From a virus, in the IMG/VR virus record IMGVR_UViG_3300042934_001015, positions 1-52,696 of that record: 52,696 bases of DNA; one strand, 5' to 3'. The notes beneath the pieces were generated by a model. It had not been told where the DNA came from, ran no database searches, and worked only from the letters and a program-made list of their open reading frames with translations. Made by a program: the position numbers and the translations under genes. Below, piece by piece: positions 13,166-22,407 of this stretch (positions within the stretch are counted from its first letter, which is position 1; each line of letters opens with the position of its first letter).

Positions 13166-15493
13166 TTAAACCCATCTACTGACAAATATAGATTTTCCCG
13201 AACTCGTCGCACTCGGTAATGCAGTTTCAACGCTTCTTACTGTTCCACTATTACTTGTAACTTTTGTCCAATGAGTCGCCCCATTATCCAATTGTATCCC
13301 GATAACGTCACCTGTAAGCACTTCAGCGTTTGATGTTAAACCTATAGTTGTCGATCCCCCTGCAAAACTTCCTGTTACAGTTGTTGATAGCGCTAATGTA
13401 CATTGATAATATCCACCTGTTGTTTTAGGGATAATTTCACCTAATTCCGCAATTCCGCTGGTAATTGCAGACGTTACAATCACGGGTTTTGTTTTAGTGG
13501 AAACAAAAGGAATAACCTTATCAGTTTTATATTTTAATACTTCAAGCCATATACGGACATTGTTAAACCATATTGGACATACGTTACTAGCTTTCAATAC
13601 CAGCTTTACATACTTCAAACGCCCATCTTTATTAACAACAACCCGTTTATCTCCACTTAATGCAACATCTTCTCGATAATATCCTTCTTGATACCATTTA
13701 GCATTTCCTGATACAATATAGGTTGGATTATCTGTTTGTGCAATCGGTTGTTTATTACTGTCATAGCAATAAACAAATAAATTCCACGCTATTTTATCGG
13801 ATAGATAATTAATAGTTTGAATCCCATCAATAGGGATAAAATCAGAAGTAAAAACGGTACTCCAGTTGGTTTGAAGTAAAAAGTTATCTATGCCTGGATA
13901 AAGACTAGGTGCATACCCTTTTTTGTCCATAAATCCATTGATATTTCTATCCTTAGTGTTTACCTCAAATACGGTTAAGGAATCAACGTATTTTGTCCTT
14001 TTGTAGTCGATGAAGTTTCCTGCTCCGTAGTCCACCAAATTAATATGAGTACTAATCCCCAGCGCAATTGCATTAACATTTGGCATAAAACTTACTTCCA
14101 CGGTGTTATTCCTAGTTTTTACACCAAAAGACACAGTAATACCAGCATACTCGCACCGACAATCAATAAAATGGTTTGAATGTCCGTTTTGAATATTTAT
14201 AGCAGTTCCAGCGTGTTCAATAACTGGAGAATAGAATATATTGTTGTTATGTTGGTATGTCCCATCAATTTTTACTTCTTTTAGTCTTCCACCGAAAAAC
14301 TTATTCTCATTAATCCATTGAATTACATTTCCGCTTGCTGGAGAAGGATTCGTTAAAAATTCAAGAAGGTCAACTCTTCCCAAATAAAAAGAGTTATATG
14401 CGATATAACTTCCATCCACTAAATCACTGTCAGCATAAAGTTGAACATTCAAACAATATCCTATTTTTATATTGCTATTTACTGCTCCAATAACCCTAAT
14501 CCCTACTCCACCTTGTGGTAGTAAAACTGTGCTAATTAATTGGTTTACATTTAAGTTGTTGTCGCTTCCAAGGGTTAAACCAATTCCGTTGAAATCTACT
14601 TTGATTTCGCCTTGTATATCGACTTCTTTTATAGCTCTCAAATTTACGTTTTTAGTGATTCTCAATGAATACTTAGGGGCTAAGTACAGACGTTTATTGT
14701 TAGTTTTTGCATATTGCGCAGCAGCAATAAAAGCATCACTGTCATCTACAATACCATTACCTACTGCACCAAAACGACTATCCATTACATCTACAACAAT
14801 ATTCCCTAATACCGACTCATTTTCTGCCAAAGCCGAAGAAACTTCGTTATAATCATCGTCCAATCTTTTCTTTAATGAGGACTTGGTTACACCTTTTGCA
14901 TCCACTGCAGCCTGTGCTGCTGCAGGTGAAGAATCGCCTTCCATAACGATGTTATCAAGTTGTAGACGGACGTTGTTTGCTGTTGTCTCTGCTGTAGTTG
15001 CTTTTGACTCAGCCGAGGTAGCTTTTGTTAATGCTGAAGTCGAATTTGTGGAGGCAGTTTTTGATTTTTCAATCGCATCAACTAGGAGCGATTCGTTGGC
15101 GATGACTAAATTTCGTTCGTCGTTTGGCAAATCTCCATCCATAGATGGGTCTTTTTTGACCACATAATCGAACTTTGCTGTAGATATTCGCTTCATGTCT
15201 TCGTCAAAGATTTGGAGGGTACCTTCCACTTTACCTGGTACGGTCATTTCAGAAGTTCCTAACTCCACACGAACAAGACCATTACTAAAATTTGCATCAC
15301 GAATAACAGGATTACCTTTTAATTTTTTTGATACGAATTGATAACTGTACGTATCCAACAATGGGAATAAAACAGCATCCTCATACACTTCTATTTCAAA
15401 AACGATATTATCGTTTGCTACAATTTCTGGAATATCTCGAAACATCTTTTTTTTTGTATTTACAGTAATCTGATAAATATTTTCTACAGCCAT
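13166..15493 (-). CDS. Baseplate upper protein/tail spike: BppU N-terminus plus pectate-lyase-like beta-helix
   Basis: A 775-aa receptor-binding protein. Residues 1-125 resemble BppU-family baseplate proteins (VNTKKKMFRDIPEIVANDNI...FEIEVYEDAVLFPLLDTYSY...GTLQIFDEDMKRISTAKFDY). Residues 140-225 are an Ala/Ser/Thr-rich coiled-coil spacer (SALTKATSAESKATTAETTA). From 232 a pectate-lyase-superfamily beta-helix starts with MDSRFGAVGNGIVDDSDAFI. The C-terminal 80 residues (GGYYQCTLALSTTVTGSFAG...) are probably a trimerisation or binding tip. It overlaps the distal tail gene by 10 bp. Likely binds or trims host surface polysaccharide. Confidence 0.82.
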   Translation of the reverse strand: MAVENIYQITVNTKKKMFRDIPEIVANDNIVFEIEVYEDAVLFPLLDTYSYQFVSKKLKGNPVIRDANFSNGLVRVELGTSEMTVPGKVEGTLQIFDEDMKRISTAKFDYVVKKDPSMDGDLPNDERNLVIANESLLVDAIEKSKTASTNSTSALTKATSAESKATTAETTANNVRLQLDNIVMEGDSSPAAAQAAVDAKGVTKSSLKKRLDDDYNEVSSALAENESVLGNIVVDVMDSRFGAVGNGIVDDSDAFIAAAQYAKTNNKRLYLAPKYSLRITKNVNLRAIKEVDIQGEIKVDFNGIGLTLGSDNNLNVNQLISTVLLPQGGVGIRVIGAVNSNIKIGYCLNVQLYADSDLVDGSYIAYNSFYLGRVDLLEFLTNPSPASGNVIQWINENKFFGGRLKEVKIDGTYQHNNNIFYSPVIEHAGTAINIQNGHSNHFIDCRCEYAGITVSFGVKTRNNTVEVSFMPNVNAIALGISTHINLVDYGAGNFIDYKRTKYVDSLTVFEVNTKDRNINGFMDKKGYAPSLYPGIDNFLLQTNWSTVFTSDFIPIDGIQTINYLSDKIAWNLFVYCYDSNKQPIAQTDNPTYIVSGNAKWYQEGYYREDVALSGDKRVVVNKDGRLKYVKLVLKASNVCPIWFNNVRIWLEVLKYKTDKVIPFVSTKTKPVIVTSAITSGIAELGEIIPKTTGGYYQCTLALSTTVTGSFAGGSTTIGLTSNAEVLTGDVIGIQLDNGATHWTKVTSNSGTVRSVETALPSATSSGKSIFVSRWV

Positions 15494-16905
15494 TTAGGTT
15501 TCCACCTCGTTTCTACGCTCTCAATTGCTTCTGATGGTTCAACAATTAATGTGTTCTTACCCTTATTTAACGGAAAGTATTCCCCTATAAATGCCTTTTC
15601 CCTTGTTATGTCCTCACCATTTTTACGGATAATATCGGCTTGATGGTCAAACTCGATGATGTCACCTATTCGGGCAATGTAAGGGATTTGCGTCTCTGTT
15701 GCCTCATTTATTTGATACACTTTAATATCGTGTACCATTTGGGCTGTAGCCGGTACTGTGCTGTATTGCCATAGTTGTACTTGTACCTGGCTAACAGGTG
15801 CTGTATATAGCTGCTCTGAATCCGTCCATAATCGGTATCTTGACGAGTGGTGAGCCTCATTAATCCCGTATTTTGCGACATAAGCTGTCCACTCATTACC
15901 TTTACGACTAATTCGCAGAATACCCTCGAAATCCGCCCATACCCACTCCGTATCTCCTCTCTCGTTGATGATGTCGTGACCAGCCGCATCACTTCCAGCA
16001 CGTAATCTAGCATAATTAGCTTGAGAGCCGGCCGAACGTTTGGACACTAACATTTTAGCGACAATCTGGTTACTGGCATCTAATAGCGCAATCTCCACGC
16101 TCCCGACTTGTCCGCTTGCCCCTTTTTGTGAGAGCAGGACATCCACTTTAAAGTCCTGGAGAGTAGCACCAAGGCTTCTTTTCATTGCGGGGCCATGCCA
16201 ACCGCTATCCGCCCCATAATCATCTGTATAAAAGGCATAGGAGTTTGCTTTTAGCGTTCCTCTGTTGATACCTCCTTCAATAGAGCTAGTGGCTCCCCAG
16301 CCTACTAAACTGTTACACTCATGCCAAAATCGACGAGTCTCAGGCTCAAAAGGCACTTGTTCCGCTTGGATGGGATTGCCGATGAGGTTCAAGCGTTCGC
16401 CATTACTTACCGCCACATAGGTGGTATCTTGTTTAATTTTAACTTTAATCACTGGTTGGGTTTCTACTGTCCCCTCCACATTAAAGGTTGATGGATTAGT
16501 TAATGATTTTTCAGGACCATATTTGTAAGGGTCGGGGCAGATAAAAGTGATCGTACCATAACCATTCGATATTATTTCTTCTGGGTCTAAAAATGCACCG
16601 TCTACTACTGCGTTATAAATACGGTCCTCTTCATCGTCAAACACAAGTTCTTTAGGTTCAGTCGTAATTAGCCACTCTGCGAATTCCTCTGATAATTTCT
16701 GAAGGTCATATGCACATTCAGCAGATACCTCGACATCAACAGCAATTACTCTAACATCCGTTTTGGTTGAATCTAAAAGGGCGCCTGGTCTGCCGGGAAT
16801 GATTATAAAATTTCGTCTGATAGGCGCCCAATATTGACGCTTTTTTTTTATCGTTAAAAGGTAATGTTTTCGAACGGCATTAAATGTAAATCCGTTATTT
16901 AACAT
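15484..16905 (-). CDS. Distal tail protein (Dit), evolved form with inserted carbohydrate-binding-type domain
   Basis: A 473-aa siphovirus Dit. Residues 1-150 form the canonical N-terminal belt domain (VISVDVEVSAE-like segment VIAVDVEVSAECAYDLQKLS, WLITTEPKELVFDDEEDRIY, FICPDPYKYGPEK). Residues 190-400 are a large jelly-roll-like insertion (GINRGTLKANSYAFYTDDYG...VSQVQVQLWQYSTVP), and the ending IIEFDHQADIIRKNGEDIT...FPLNKGKNTLIV is the Dit C-terminal lobe. Classical Dits are about 250 aa, so this is an evolved Dit with extra sugar-binding capacity. It forms the hub that joins the tube to the tip. Confidence 0.85.
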   Translation of the reverse strand: MLNNGFTFNAVRKHYLLTIKKKRQYWAPIRRNFIIIPGRPGALLDSTKTDVRVIAVDVEVSAECAYDLQKLSEEFAEWLITTEPKELVFDDEEDRIYNAVVDGAFLDPEEIISNGYGTITFICPDPYKYGPEKSLTNPSTFNVEGTVETQPVIKVKIKQDTTYVAVSNGERLNLIGNPIQAEQVPFEPETRRFWHECNSLVGWGATSSIEGGINRGTLKANSYAFYTDDYGADSGWHGPAMKRSLGATLQDFKVDVLLSQKGASGQVGSVEIALLDASNQIVAKMLVSKRSAGSQANYARLRAGSDAAGHDIINERGDTEWVWADFEGILRISRKGNEWTAYVAKYGINEAHHSSRYRLWTDSEQLYTAPVSQVQVQLWQYSTVPATAQMVHDIKVYQINEATETQIPYIARIGDIIEFDHQADIIRKNGEDITREKAFIGEYFPLNKGKNTLIVEPSEAIESVETRWKPKWL

Positions 16906-19896
16906 CTAAAACCGCCCTCCTTTAAATATTTGTGCCTCAGTTACATGAGGTTCGACAATTCGGCCAACCTCACGGTCATCCATGATAATTATTGCGTTCT
17001 GCCCATTCTTAATTTCTTGTTTTATTTCCTCAAGTAATCTATTAATCTCAGAATCACTTGACTTATGATTGTTACTTTGAGGAATTCCTGCGTCAATCAT
17101 CCGCATTAAGTTTGCTTGCTGTGCCTCCGTGAGGACCATTTCATTACGTAGTAATCTAACATCTATTTCGTTGTGAGAAGGATGTTTATCAAACTGTGAA
17201 GCTAACCCTCCCGTGTGTAACATCGGCATTTGTCTACGACCGACAATACCACCCGTATGATAATCTAGGTCAGGCATACGTTTTAAAGACTCCCCAGCTA
17301 CTTGACGGATAATAATGTCCTTATAAACTGATTTGCCTAATGCATCGTTCATCGTACCTGCTGCATTAGTGATTTCCTCGACTCTCGTTCTGGCTGTCTC
17401 TAGTTTGCCGATTTGTTCATTAATCAATCGAACAGATTCTTGGTATTCTGCTTTATTTTTTTGTGCAACAGGTGTTGTTTCTGCGAGTTTCTTTTTCTTT
17501 TCCTCGAGCTTTGCTATTTCTGTATTTATAGTTTCAAGTTCTTTTCCTGCCTCTGATGTAATACCTGCCTGAGCTAAAACTATTTGAGACATTTTGATTC
17601 GAATTTCTTCTAACCCTTTAAGTTTTTCCCGTGTTTTTTCGAGATCTTCCTGTGACTTCAGTATGGATTCAGCTTGCGTCTCTAGATCTTCCTGAGCGGT
17701 TGCTAATTCACCTTTGGAAAGATTCAGGGAGATGTTCTGCTGATTTATATCTTCTTGCGTGTACTTTGATCTATCTGCGTACATTTCATTAAGAAGTTTT
17801 TCTGCATCAATTACCTTCTGCTGCCACTCATCCCTTTTTGCTTTCAGTTCATTTAAATTTTTTTCACCAGTTTGCATTTCATTTATCAAGGCTTTTTCTT
17901 CTTTTAACAAATCCTTATATTGAGTTTCAGTTTTAATTTTTTCTAAGCTTAATTGATCAAATAAACCTTTCAATTGTTCGTTATTATAGTCCTTCAAATA
18001 GTTTGTATTATCAAGAATTGCATTCCCTTGATCTGTAATCTTTTTCGTAGCCTCTGGAACAGTTTCAATTAGATTATTATTCAAACCAACCATTTCCAGT
18101 AGTTCGTCGTTTGAAACCCCAGACTCCTTCGCAAGTTTAGCTTGTTCGTCCTTTAACTTTGCAATAAGGTCTGGATCCGCTGTTTTTGAAAGTTCCGAAT
18201 TGATATCTACAAAACGACCAAATTGTTCGGTCGTTAATTTTGACTTATGTTGTAACTCATCAAACCTTTTAATATTCGCGTCTAAGGATTCCACTTCTTT
18301 AAATTGAGTTTCAATATTTGCAAGCATGGATTCGTTGAGTTCTCGATTGTTAACGACTGCAGCTGCAATTACACCACCTAACAAAGAAATTCCTGTAATT
18401 AACCACCCAGCAGGTCCCATAGTCACCATCAAGGCCTTAGCAGCTATTACCAATCTGCCGACGGTTGATATCACTAAAGCTAGACCAGATGCAGTTCCAG
18501 CGAAAGCAACACCCGTTTTTACAGCGGACACGTCCATCTCGCTTATAGCCCCTACAACTTCGGCCCCTTTTCTGGTGATGTCGGTTAAAAGTGGGAGAAA
18601 TTCATTTCCGACTTTTATCCCAATCGTTTCAAAACCTCCTGTTAATTCATCAACAGCACCTTTTAGATTATCTTTCATAATGACAGCTGCTTCTATCGAG
18701 GCTCCAGTAGAAGTTTCCAATGAAGTTGTAAACTCATTTAACTGATCTACTCCACCCGCCATAACGGCCAACATTCCTGATGATGCCTCCGTACCTACTA
18801 GTTTTGCGACAGTAGCAACTTTCTCTGCCTGCGTCATACCCTTTGTGGCTTCTGTTAAATCACCAAACATTTGAGAAAGACTTTTGGCGTTTCCTGTGCT
18901 ATCCTTCAGGGAAAAACCAAGCTCTTTCATTATTTTTTCTTGTTCTTTAGCTGGGTTATTTAATGCGAGCAAAGCCGCTCGTAACGCGGTACCAGCACTA
19001 GAACCATCTAAGCCACTATTCGTCATAATACCGATAGCAGCTGATACTTCCTCGATACTCAATCCTAATGAGTTTGCTACCGGCCCAACATATTTAAAGG
19101 CATAACCCATGTCATCTACACTTGCAGCTGAAATATTCGCTGTTGTAGCTAAGATATCTGCCACACGAGATGCCTCCGTAGCCTCCAATCCAAATCCATT
19201 AAGAGCAGATGCAACTACTTCAGCAGTTAATGCTAAGTCACTACCAGAAGCTTCAGCTGCAGCAATTACCCCTGGCATTGCTTCAATAATTTGAGTGGCA
19301 TTGAAACCCTTTGCCGCCATATCCTCAAATGCGATTGCAACTTCACTTGCGGATTTGCTTGTAGAAGCTCCTAATTCAAGGGCAGAATCTATTAGGTTTT
19401 GGAATTCTCCATCTGTTGCCCCAGATATTGCTTTAACACGAGTCATCTGAGCTTCAAAATCAGCGGCCGTTTTTACACTAATTCCTACACCTGCAAGAAT
19501 GGCACCTCCAATTGCTAATGAAGCCGTTTGAATGGATTGAAGCATCTCTTCAATACTTGCTGCTGCGTTGCCAGCTCCTGCTTCTGCTGCTGGTCCCAGT
19601 TCCGCAACGGCGCCTCCTAATTCTGCAACAGCCGCAACTGATTCAGCAGAGGTATCTCGTACTCCGCCCATTTGAGACGCTAACTCGCTTGCTAATTCAG
19701 ATGTTGGTATAATCCCTTCTTCAGCTGCTTGTCTCATTCTAGAAGTTGTAGTCTGCAAGCCCTGCATAGCTGTGTTTGTGGCTTTGGTAGATGAGGTGGT
19801 ATTTAACAATTCCGTTCTAGTTCGTTGCATACCCTGACTAAAATTTTGAGCTTCCATCGTTAACCTGGCTTTCAACTCACCAATATCTGTTGTCAT
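16906..19896 (-). CDS. Tape measure protein (TP901 core family)
   Basis: A 996-aa protein that sets tail length and threads DNA. The N-terminal conserved region (about 115-460) has FEAQMTRVKAISGATDGEFQ, SASEVAIAFEDMAAKGFNAT and SNSGLDGSSAGTALRAALL-type repeats (here TNSGLDGSSAGTALRAALLA) diagnostic of the TP901 core. Hydrophobic helices lie near 465-515 (VGAISE...VIAAKALMVTMGPAGWLITG...GGVIAAAVV), followed by a coiled coil to about 860. The C-terminal segment ends VEPHVTEAQIFKGGRF. The gene length would give a tail of roughly 140-150 nm by the usual 0.15 nm per residue rule. Confidence 0.93.
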   Translation of the reverse strand: MTTDIGELKARLTMEAQNFSQGMQRTRTELLNTTSSTKATNTAMQGLQTTTSRMRQAAEEGIIPTSELASELASQMGGVRDTSAESVAAVAELGGAVAELGPAAEAGAGNAAASIEEMLQSIQTASLAIGGAILAGVGISVKTAADFEAQMTRVKAISGATDGEFQNLIDSALELGASTSKSASEVAIAFEDMAAKGFNATQIIEAMPGVIAAAEASGSDLALTAEVVASALNGFGLEATEASRVADILATTANISAASVDDMGYAFKYVGPVANSLGLSIEEVSAAIGIMTNSGLDGSSAGTALRAALLALNNPAKEQEKIMKELGFSLKDSTGNAKSLSQMFGDLTEATKGMTQAEKVATVAKLVGTEASSGMLAVMAGGVDQLNEFTTSLETSTGASIEAAVIMKDNLKGAVDELTGGFETIGIKVGNEFLPLLTDITRKGAEVVGAISEMDVSAVKTGVAFAGTASGLALVISTVGRLVIAAKALMVTMGPAGWLITGISLLGGVIAAAVVNNRELNESMLANIETQFKEVESLDANIKRFDELQHKSKLTTEQFGRFVDINSELSKTADPDLIAKLKDEQAKLAKESGVSNDELLEMVGLNNNLIETVPEATKKITDQGNAILDNTNYLKDYNNEQLKGLFDQLSLEKIKTETQYKDLLKEEKALINEMQTGEKNLNELKAKRDEWQQKVIDAEKLLNEMYADRSKYTQEDINQQNISLNLSKGELATAQEDLETQAESILKSQEDLEKTREKLKGLEEIRIKMSQIVLAQAGITSEAGKELETINTEIAKLEEKKKKLAETTPVAQKNKAEYQESVRLINEQIGKLETARTRVEEITNAAGTMNDALGKSVYKDIIIRQVAGESLKRMPDLDYHTGGIVGRRQMPMLHTGGLASQFDKHPSHNEIDVRLLRNEMVLTEAQQANLMRMIDAGIPQSNNHKSSDSEINRLLEEIKQEIKNGQNAIIIMDDREVGRIVEPHVTEAQIFKGGRF

Positions 19897-19910
19897 CTTG
19901 TACCTCCTCT

Positions 19911-20617
19911 CTACTTAGCTTTGTTTACTCCCATATTTGTCATAAAGCGCAGCTCTTCCATCTTGTCACGGTTAAATGAAATCCCTGGAGAGCTCTTTAT
20001 GTTTCGTGTTAAATCATTCATAAACTTCTCATGCTCATCTTCCTTAAGCATTCGATAATTTGTAGCAAGGTGAATTAAAATTTGTTCAAGGATTTTTTCA
20101 TTCTTTTCCTTGGCCTTTTGTTCGAGCATTCTAGGCAAATCCTTAAAGTAGTACTTAGTTTCTAAATCTCTAGGTGCAACATTAAGGATTAGGGATGCTT
20201 TATAAATAAACTCTTCAAATGGAATTTTGCCTTCTACTCCTTGATTTTGTTGGGCAGAAGGCTTTTGAGGTTTTTTCCTATTTCGTCCAACTTGTTTCTT
20301 TTTACGGTACGAGTAATAAATTCAATGATTTCATGTAACGCCACATTTTTTCTGATGTATTCAACATCTATATCACTTAGCAATGAGACCATTTCTGTCA
20401 CTTCATCCAAGGCCAATTGGCAAGCGGACACCACTACCGTATAAAAATCTTCTTTAGGAGCAAGGAGCACTTGCACGATAAGACCTGGAAGCATATCTAC
20501 TTTTTCGAACAATCTCTTCCATCGATCTGGAGTTAATTTTGGTATCTCAACCTTTTTCTCATGCAGAATCATTTGATTTTCATTGGCTAAAAGAGAGTTC
20601 TTTAATTTATTTAACAT
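19911..20617 (-). CDS. Tail assembly chaperone gpGT, produced by -1 ribosomal frameshift
   Basis: The gpG frame (20617-20234) contains a slippery heptamer near its end. After a -1 slip the new frame is open and reads KKPQKPSAQQNQGVEGKIPF, continuing through LILNVAPRDLETKYYFKDLP into PRMLEQKAKEKNEKILEQIL and stopping at 19911. The T-part is rich in charged helices. This is the conserved siphovirus arrangement in which gpG and gpGT coat the tape measure and recruit tube subunits. The frame start at 20138 alone is not an independent gene. Position just upstream of the tape measure fits. Confidence 0.88.
20234..20617 (-). CDS. Tail assembly chaperone gpG
   Basis: A 127-aa helical protein starting at ATG 20617 (MLNKLKNSLLANEN; RBS GGAGG); the upstream open extension runs through a terminator hairpin and is rejected. 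Its zero-frame end is KNLKSLLPNKIKE. It is the abundant partner of the frameshifted gpGT product and lies between the tail tube and tape measure genes, as in lambda- and SPP1-like phages. Confidence 0.85.
   Translation of the reverse strand: MLNKLKNSLLANENQMILHEKKVEIPKLTPDRWKRLFEKVDMLPGLIVQVLLAPKEDFYTVVVSACQLALDEVTEMVSLLSDIDVEYIRKNVALHEIIEFITRTVKRNKLDEIGKNLKSLLPNKIKE
20270..20276 (-). promoter_or_regulatory. Programmed -1 frameshift slippery site AAAAAAC
   Basis: On the coding (minus) strand the codons GGA AAA AAC contain A AAA AAC, a canonical X XXY YYZ heptamer in the correct phase, 12 codons before the gpG stop. The -1 frame from here is open to 19911. Confidence 0.9.
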
Positions 20618-20629
20618 GGGAAACCTCCA

Positions 20630-20658
20630 AATAAATAGAGAGTGCAACAGCACTCTCT
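20630..20658 (-). terminator. Hairpin between tail tube and gpG genes
   Basis: Perfect 9-bp stem AGAGAGTGC / GCACTCTCT with a 4-nt loop, followed on the minus strand by ATTTATTT. A partial terminator may attenuate gpG relative to the tube gene. Confidence 0.6.
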
Positions 20659-20668
20659 TTACGTATTG

Positions 20669-21217
20669 TTATGCAGGTATTACTACCGCTTCATCACCTA
20701 AGAAATACATTAGTCCGTCTTTATCTGGGTATCCTACAAACGTAATATTACAGACTCGCTCATTATCAGCATTGTATGTCCACTGTACTTCTGGCAGAGG
20801 ACTTCCATACGGAATGGTGATATAGTCATTCGCTGTTGTCCCCTCAGATGTTGGTTTAACTACAACTTTTTCTGCATTCTTTAAGAGGTCATACCCTGCT
20901 TTTGCATAAACATTCAGGCGTTTTTTTACGTTATCGGGGTTCGTTGCATCCTCCATGTACGCGCTACCTGGTGTTACAGCATGTAGCTTTTTCAAATCAT
21001 GTAATGCAAACGGCACAACTAACTGGCAAGTTCCACCCTTTAAAATGGATTTAACGGGTGTATCACCGAATTGATCGACTGTGATGTCTTGCTTTGTAAA
21101 GTTGGCAGTGAAGACGATACCGCCCTTGGTAATATCAAAAATTGTCGGGGTTGTGTCACCGAACTCTACTTTTGCGGGACCGATTGGAACATCAATAATT
21201 TGTTTTTCTCCTGCCAT
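20669..21217 (-). CDS. Major tail (tube) protein
   Basis: A 182-aa beta-rich protein (IDVPIGPAKVEFGDTTPTIF, GGIVFTANFTKQDITVDQFG, DTPVKSILKGGTCQLVVPFA, ...CNITFVGYPDKDGLMYFLGD). This is the usual signature of Gram-positive siphovirus tube proteins, including the Q-F-G-D-T-P-V segment. It polymerises as hexameric rings around the tape measure. It lies between the tail terminator-like gene and gpG. Confidence 0.85.
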   Translation of the reverse strand: MAGEKQIIDVPIGPAKVEFGDTTPTIFDITKGGIVFTANFTKQDITVDQFGDTPVKSILKGGTCQLVVPFALHDLKKLHAVTPGSAYMEDATNPDNVKKRLNVYAKAGYDLLKNAEKVVVKPTSEGTTANDYITIPYGSPLPEVQWTYNADNERVCNITFVGYPDKDGLMYFLGDEAVVIPA

Positions 21218-21235
21218 GAATATCCGACTCCTTTT

Positions 21236-21637
21236 CTAATATGGTTGTAGTTTGAAACGAAAATTTGTTGAAAAGACTGGTCTATCAAATGGATCCAATC
21301 CAATGGGAATGGGGTTGTTTTGCATCGCTTTACTGTGATAGACAAGATTATTGCCAATTTCATAGCGAATCTTCTTATCTATCAATCTAATCAGAGATTT
21401 TGCCAACTGCTCCGATTTATCCATTTGGGTAATATCAGATTTATAGCTTTTCCCTTTGATGACAACCTGGAATGTTGGAAATTCAATCGGAAGATCATCA
21501 TCTGATTCACTCCCCCCTGTACCAAAAACAAAAAGAGCCGGCAACTGCGACTCCTCTAAATCAGGCATAAAATTGGGGTCAGGGAAAACATTAAACCCTT
21601 GTGTAATCAAATAATCAATTAATTCCTTTGCTCGCAT
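21236..21637 (-). CDS. Tail terminator/tail completion protein
   Basis: A 133-aa protein (LIDYLITQGFNVFPDPNFMP...LPALFVFGTGGSESDDDLPI...FQVVIKGKSYKSDITQMDKS). The size, the alpha/beta pattern and the position between the HK97-gp10-like protein and the tube protein match the minor capsid/tail terminator family that caps the tail tube at the neck. Confidence 0.7.
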   Translation of the reverse strand: MRAKELIDYLITQGFNVFPDPNFMPDLEESQLPALFVFGTGGSESDDDLPIEFPTFQVVIKGKSYKSDITQMDKSEQLAKSLIRLIDKKIRYEIGNNLVYHSKAMQNNPIPIGLDPFDRPVFSTNFRFKLQPY

Positions 21638-21647
21638 AAATTATCAC

Positions 21648-22097
21648 CTAAAATCGAAGAGCCCCAGTAAGTTCTTGGATAATGAGCCTCTCGTTAATTT
21701 TAATCGCATTTTCCAAGTATTTTTTACCAGGCAGGTATCCTTTATGTGGCGCTTTGCTTGCTGTTTTTTCGCCTGGAGACATGTAAACAACTCTACCCGA
21801 TGATGTTCTTCGAAACCCCTCATGCTGAACTACTGCATAATCATCAACCTCAGGGCTGGTCCCAAAATCGATATATATGCGTTGAAGAGCTTTTTTTACA
21901 TCACCTACCACTAATGCTGCTTCTAAATCGCCAGAGTCTAAACCAGCTAATTTCTTAGCATCTTCAATCACTTTCTCAGCTAACTTGGTAAGCGTATCCT
22001 CTACCTTTTGTAGAGTTTGTTGTTCCATCTTATCTAAAGTTTGGATCATTGCTTCCAAGCCTTCAATATGAAAGCTAGTACCGTTATTACTAGGCAT
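21648..22097 (-). CDS. HK97 gp10-like head-tail joining/tail completion protein
   Basis: A 149-aa protein (FHIEGLEAMIQTLDKMEQQT, later YAVVQHEGFRRTSSGRVVYM and GYLPGKKYLENAIKINERLI). The pattern 'VQHEG ... PGKKYLENA' is typical of the HK97 gp10 family. Overlaps the start of the tail-ward neighbour by a few bases in a tightly packed connector cluster. Confidence 0.82.
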   Translation of the reverse strand: MPSNNGTSFHIEGLEAMIQTLDKMEQQTLQKVEDTLTKLAEKVIEDAKKLAGLDSGDLEAALVVGDVKKALQRIYIDFGTSPEVDDYAVVQHEGFRRTSSGRVVYMSPGEKTASKAPHKGYLPGKKYLENAIKINERLIIQELTGALRF

Positions 22098-22407
22098 AAA
22101 TAATCACCTTACTCACATTGTCCGTGCCCATTTGTTTTTTTGTTTCAATATGACGGATATCAAATCGCATTTTCACACCGAATCCGTTTATATACTCAAA
22201 ATAATCATGAGGACCTATTCGTTGTGTGCCTTCTATGTGGATTTCGGCAATAGAGTGAATCTCTTCGCCCGTACCATTTTTTATTAGCTTTTGTTCCTCA
22301 ACCACTTTGGCCATTTTTTGCAAAGGAGAATAACCAGTCACACGGTTCCAGGAATCCAACTGAGCCTGATATTGAACGATGGTGGCAGGATACCCGAATA
22401 AACTCAT
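22090..22407 (-). CDS. Head closure/head-tail adaptor protein
   Basis: A 105-aa beta-rich protein (PATIVQYQAQLDSWNRVTGY, IHIEGTQRIGPHDYFEYING). Size and position follow SPP1 gp16-type stoppers that close the portal channel after packaging. Overlaps both neighbours by 4-8 bp. Assignment rests on position and size. Confidence 0.62.
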   Translation of the reverse strand: MSLFGYPATIVQYQAQLDSWNRVTGYSPLQKMAKVVEEQKLIKNGTGEEIHSIAEIHIEGTQRIGPHDYFEYINGFGVKMRFDIRHIETKKQMGTDNVSKVIIYA

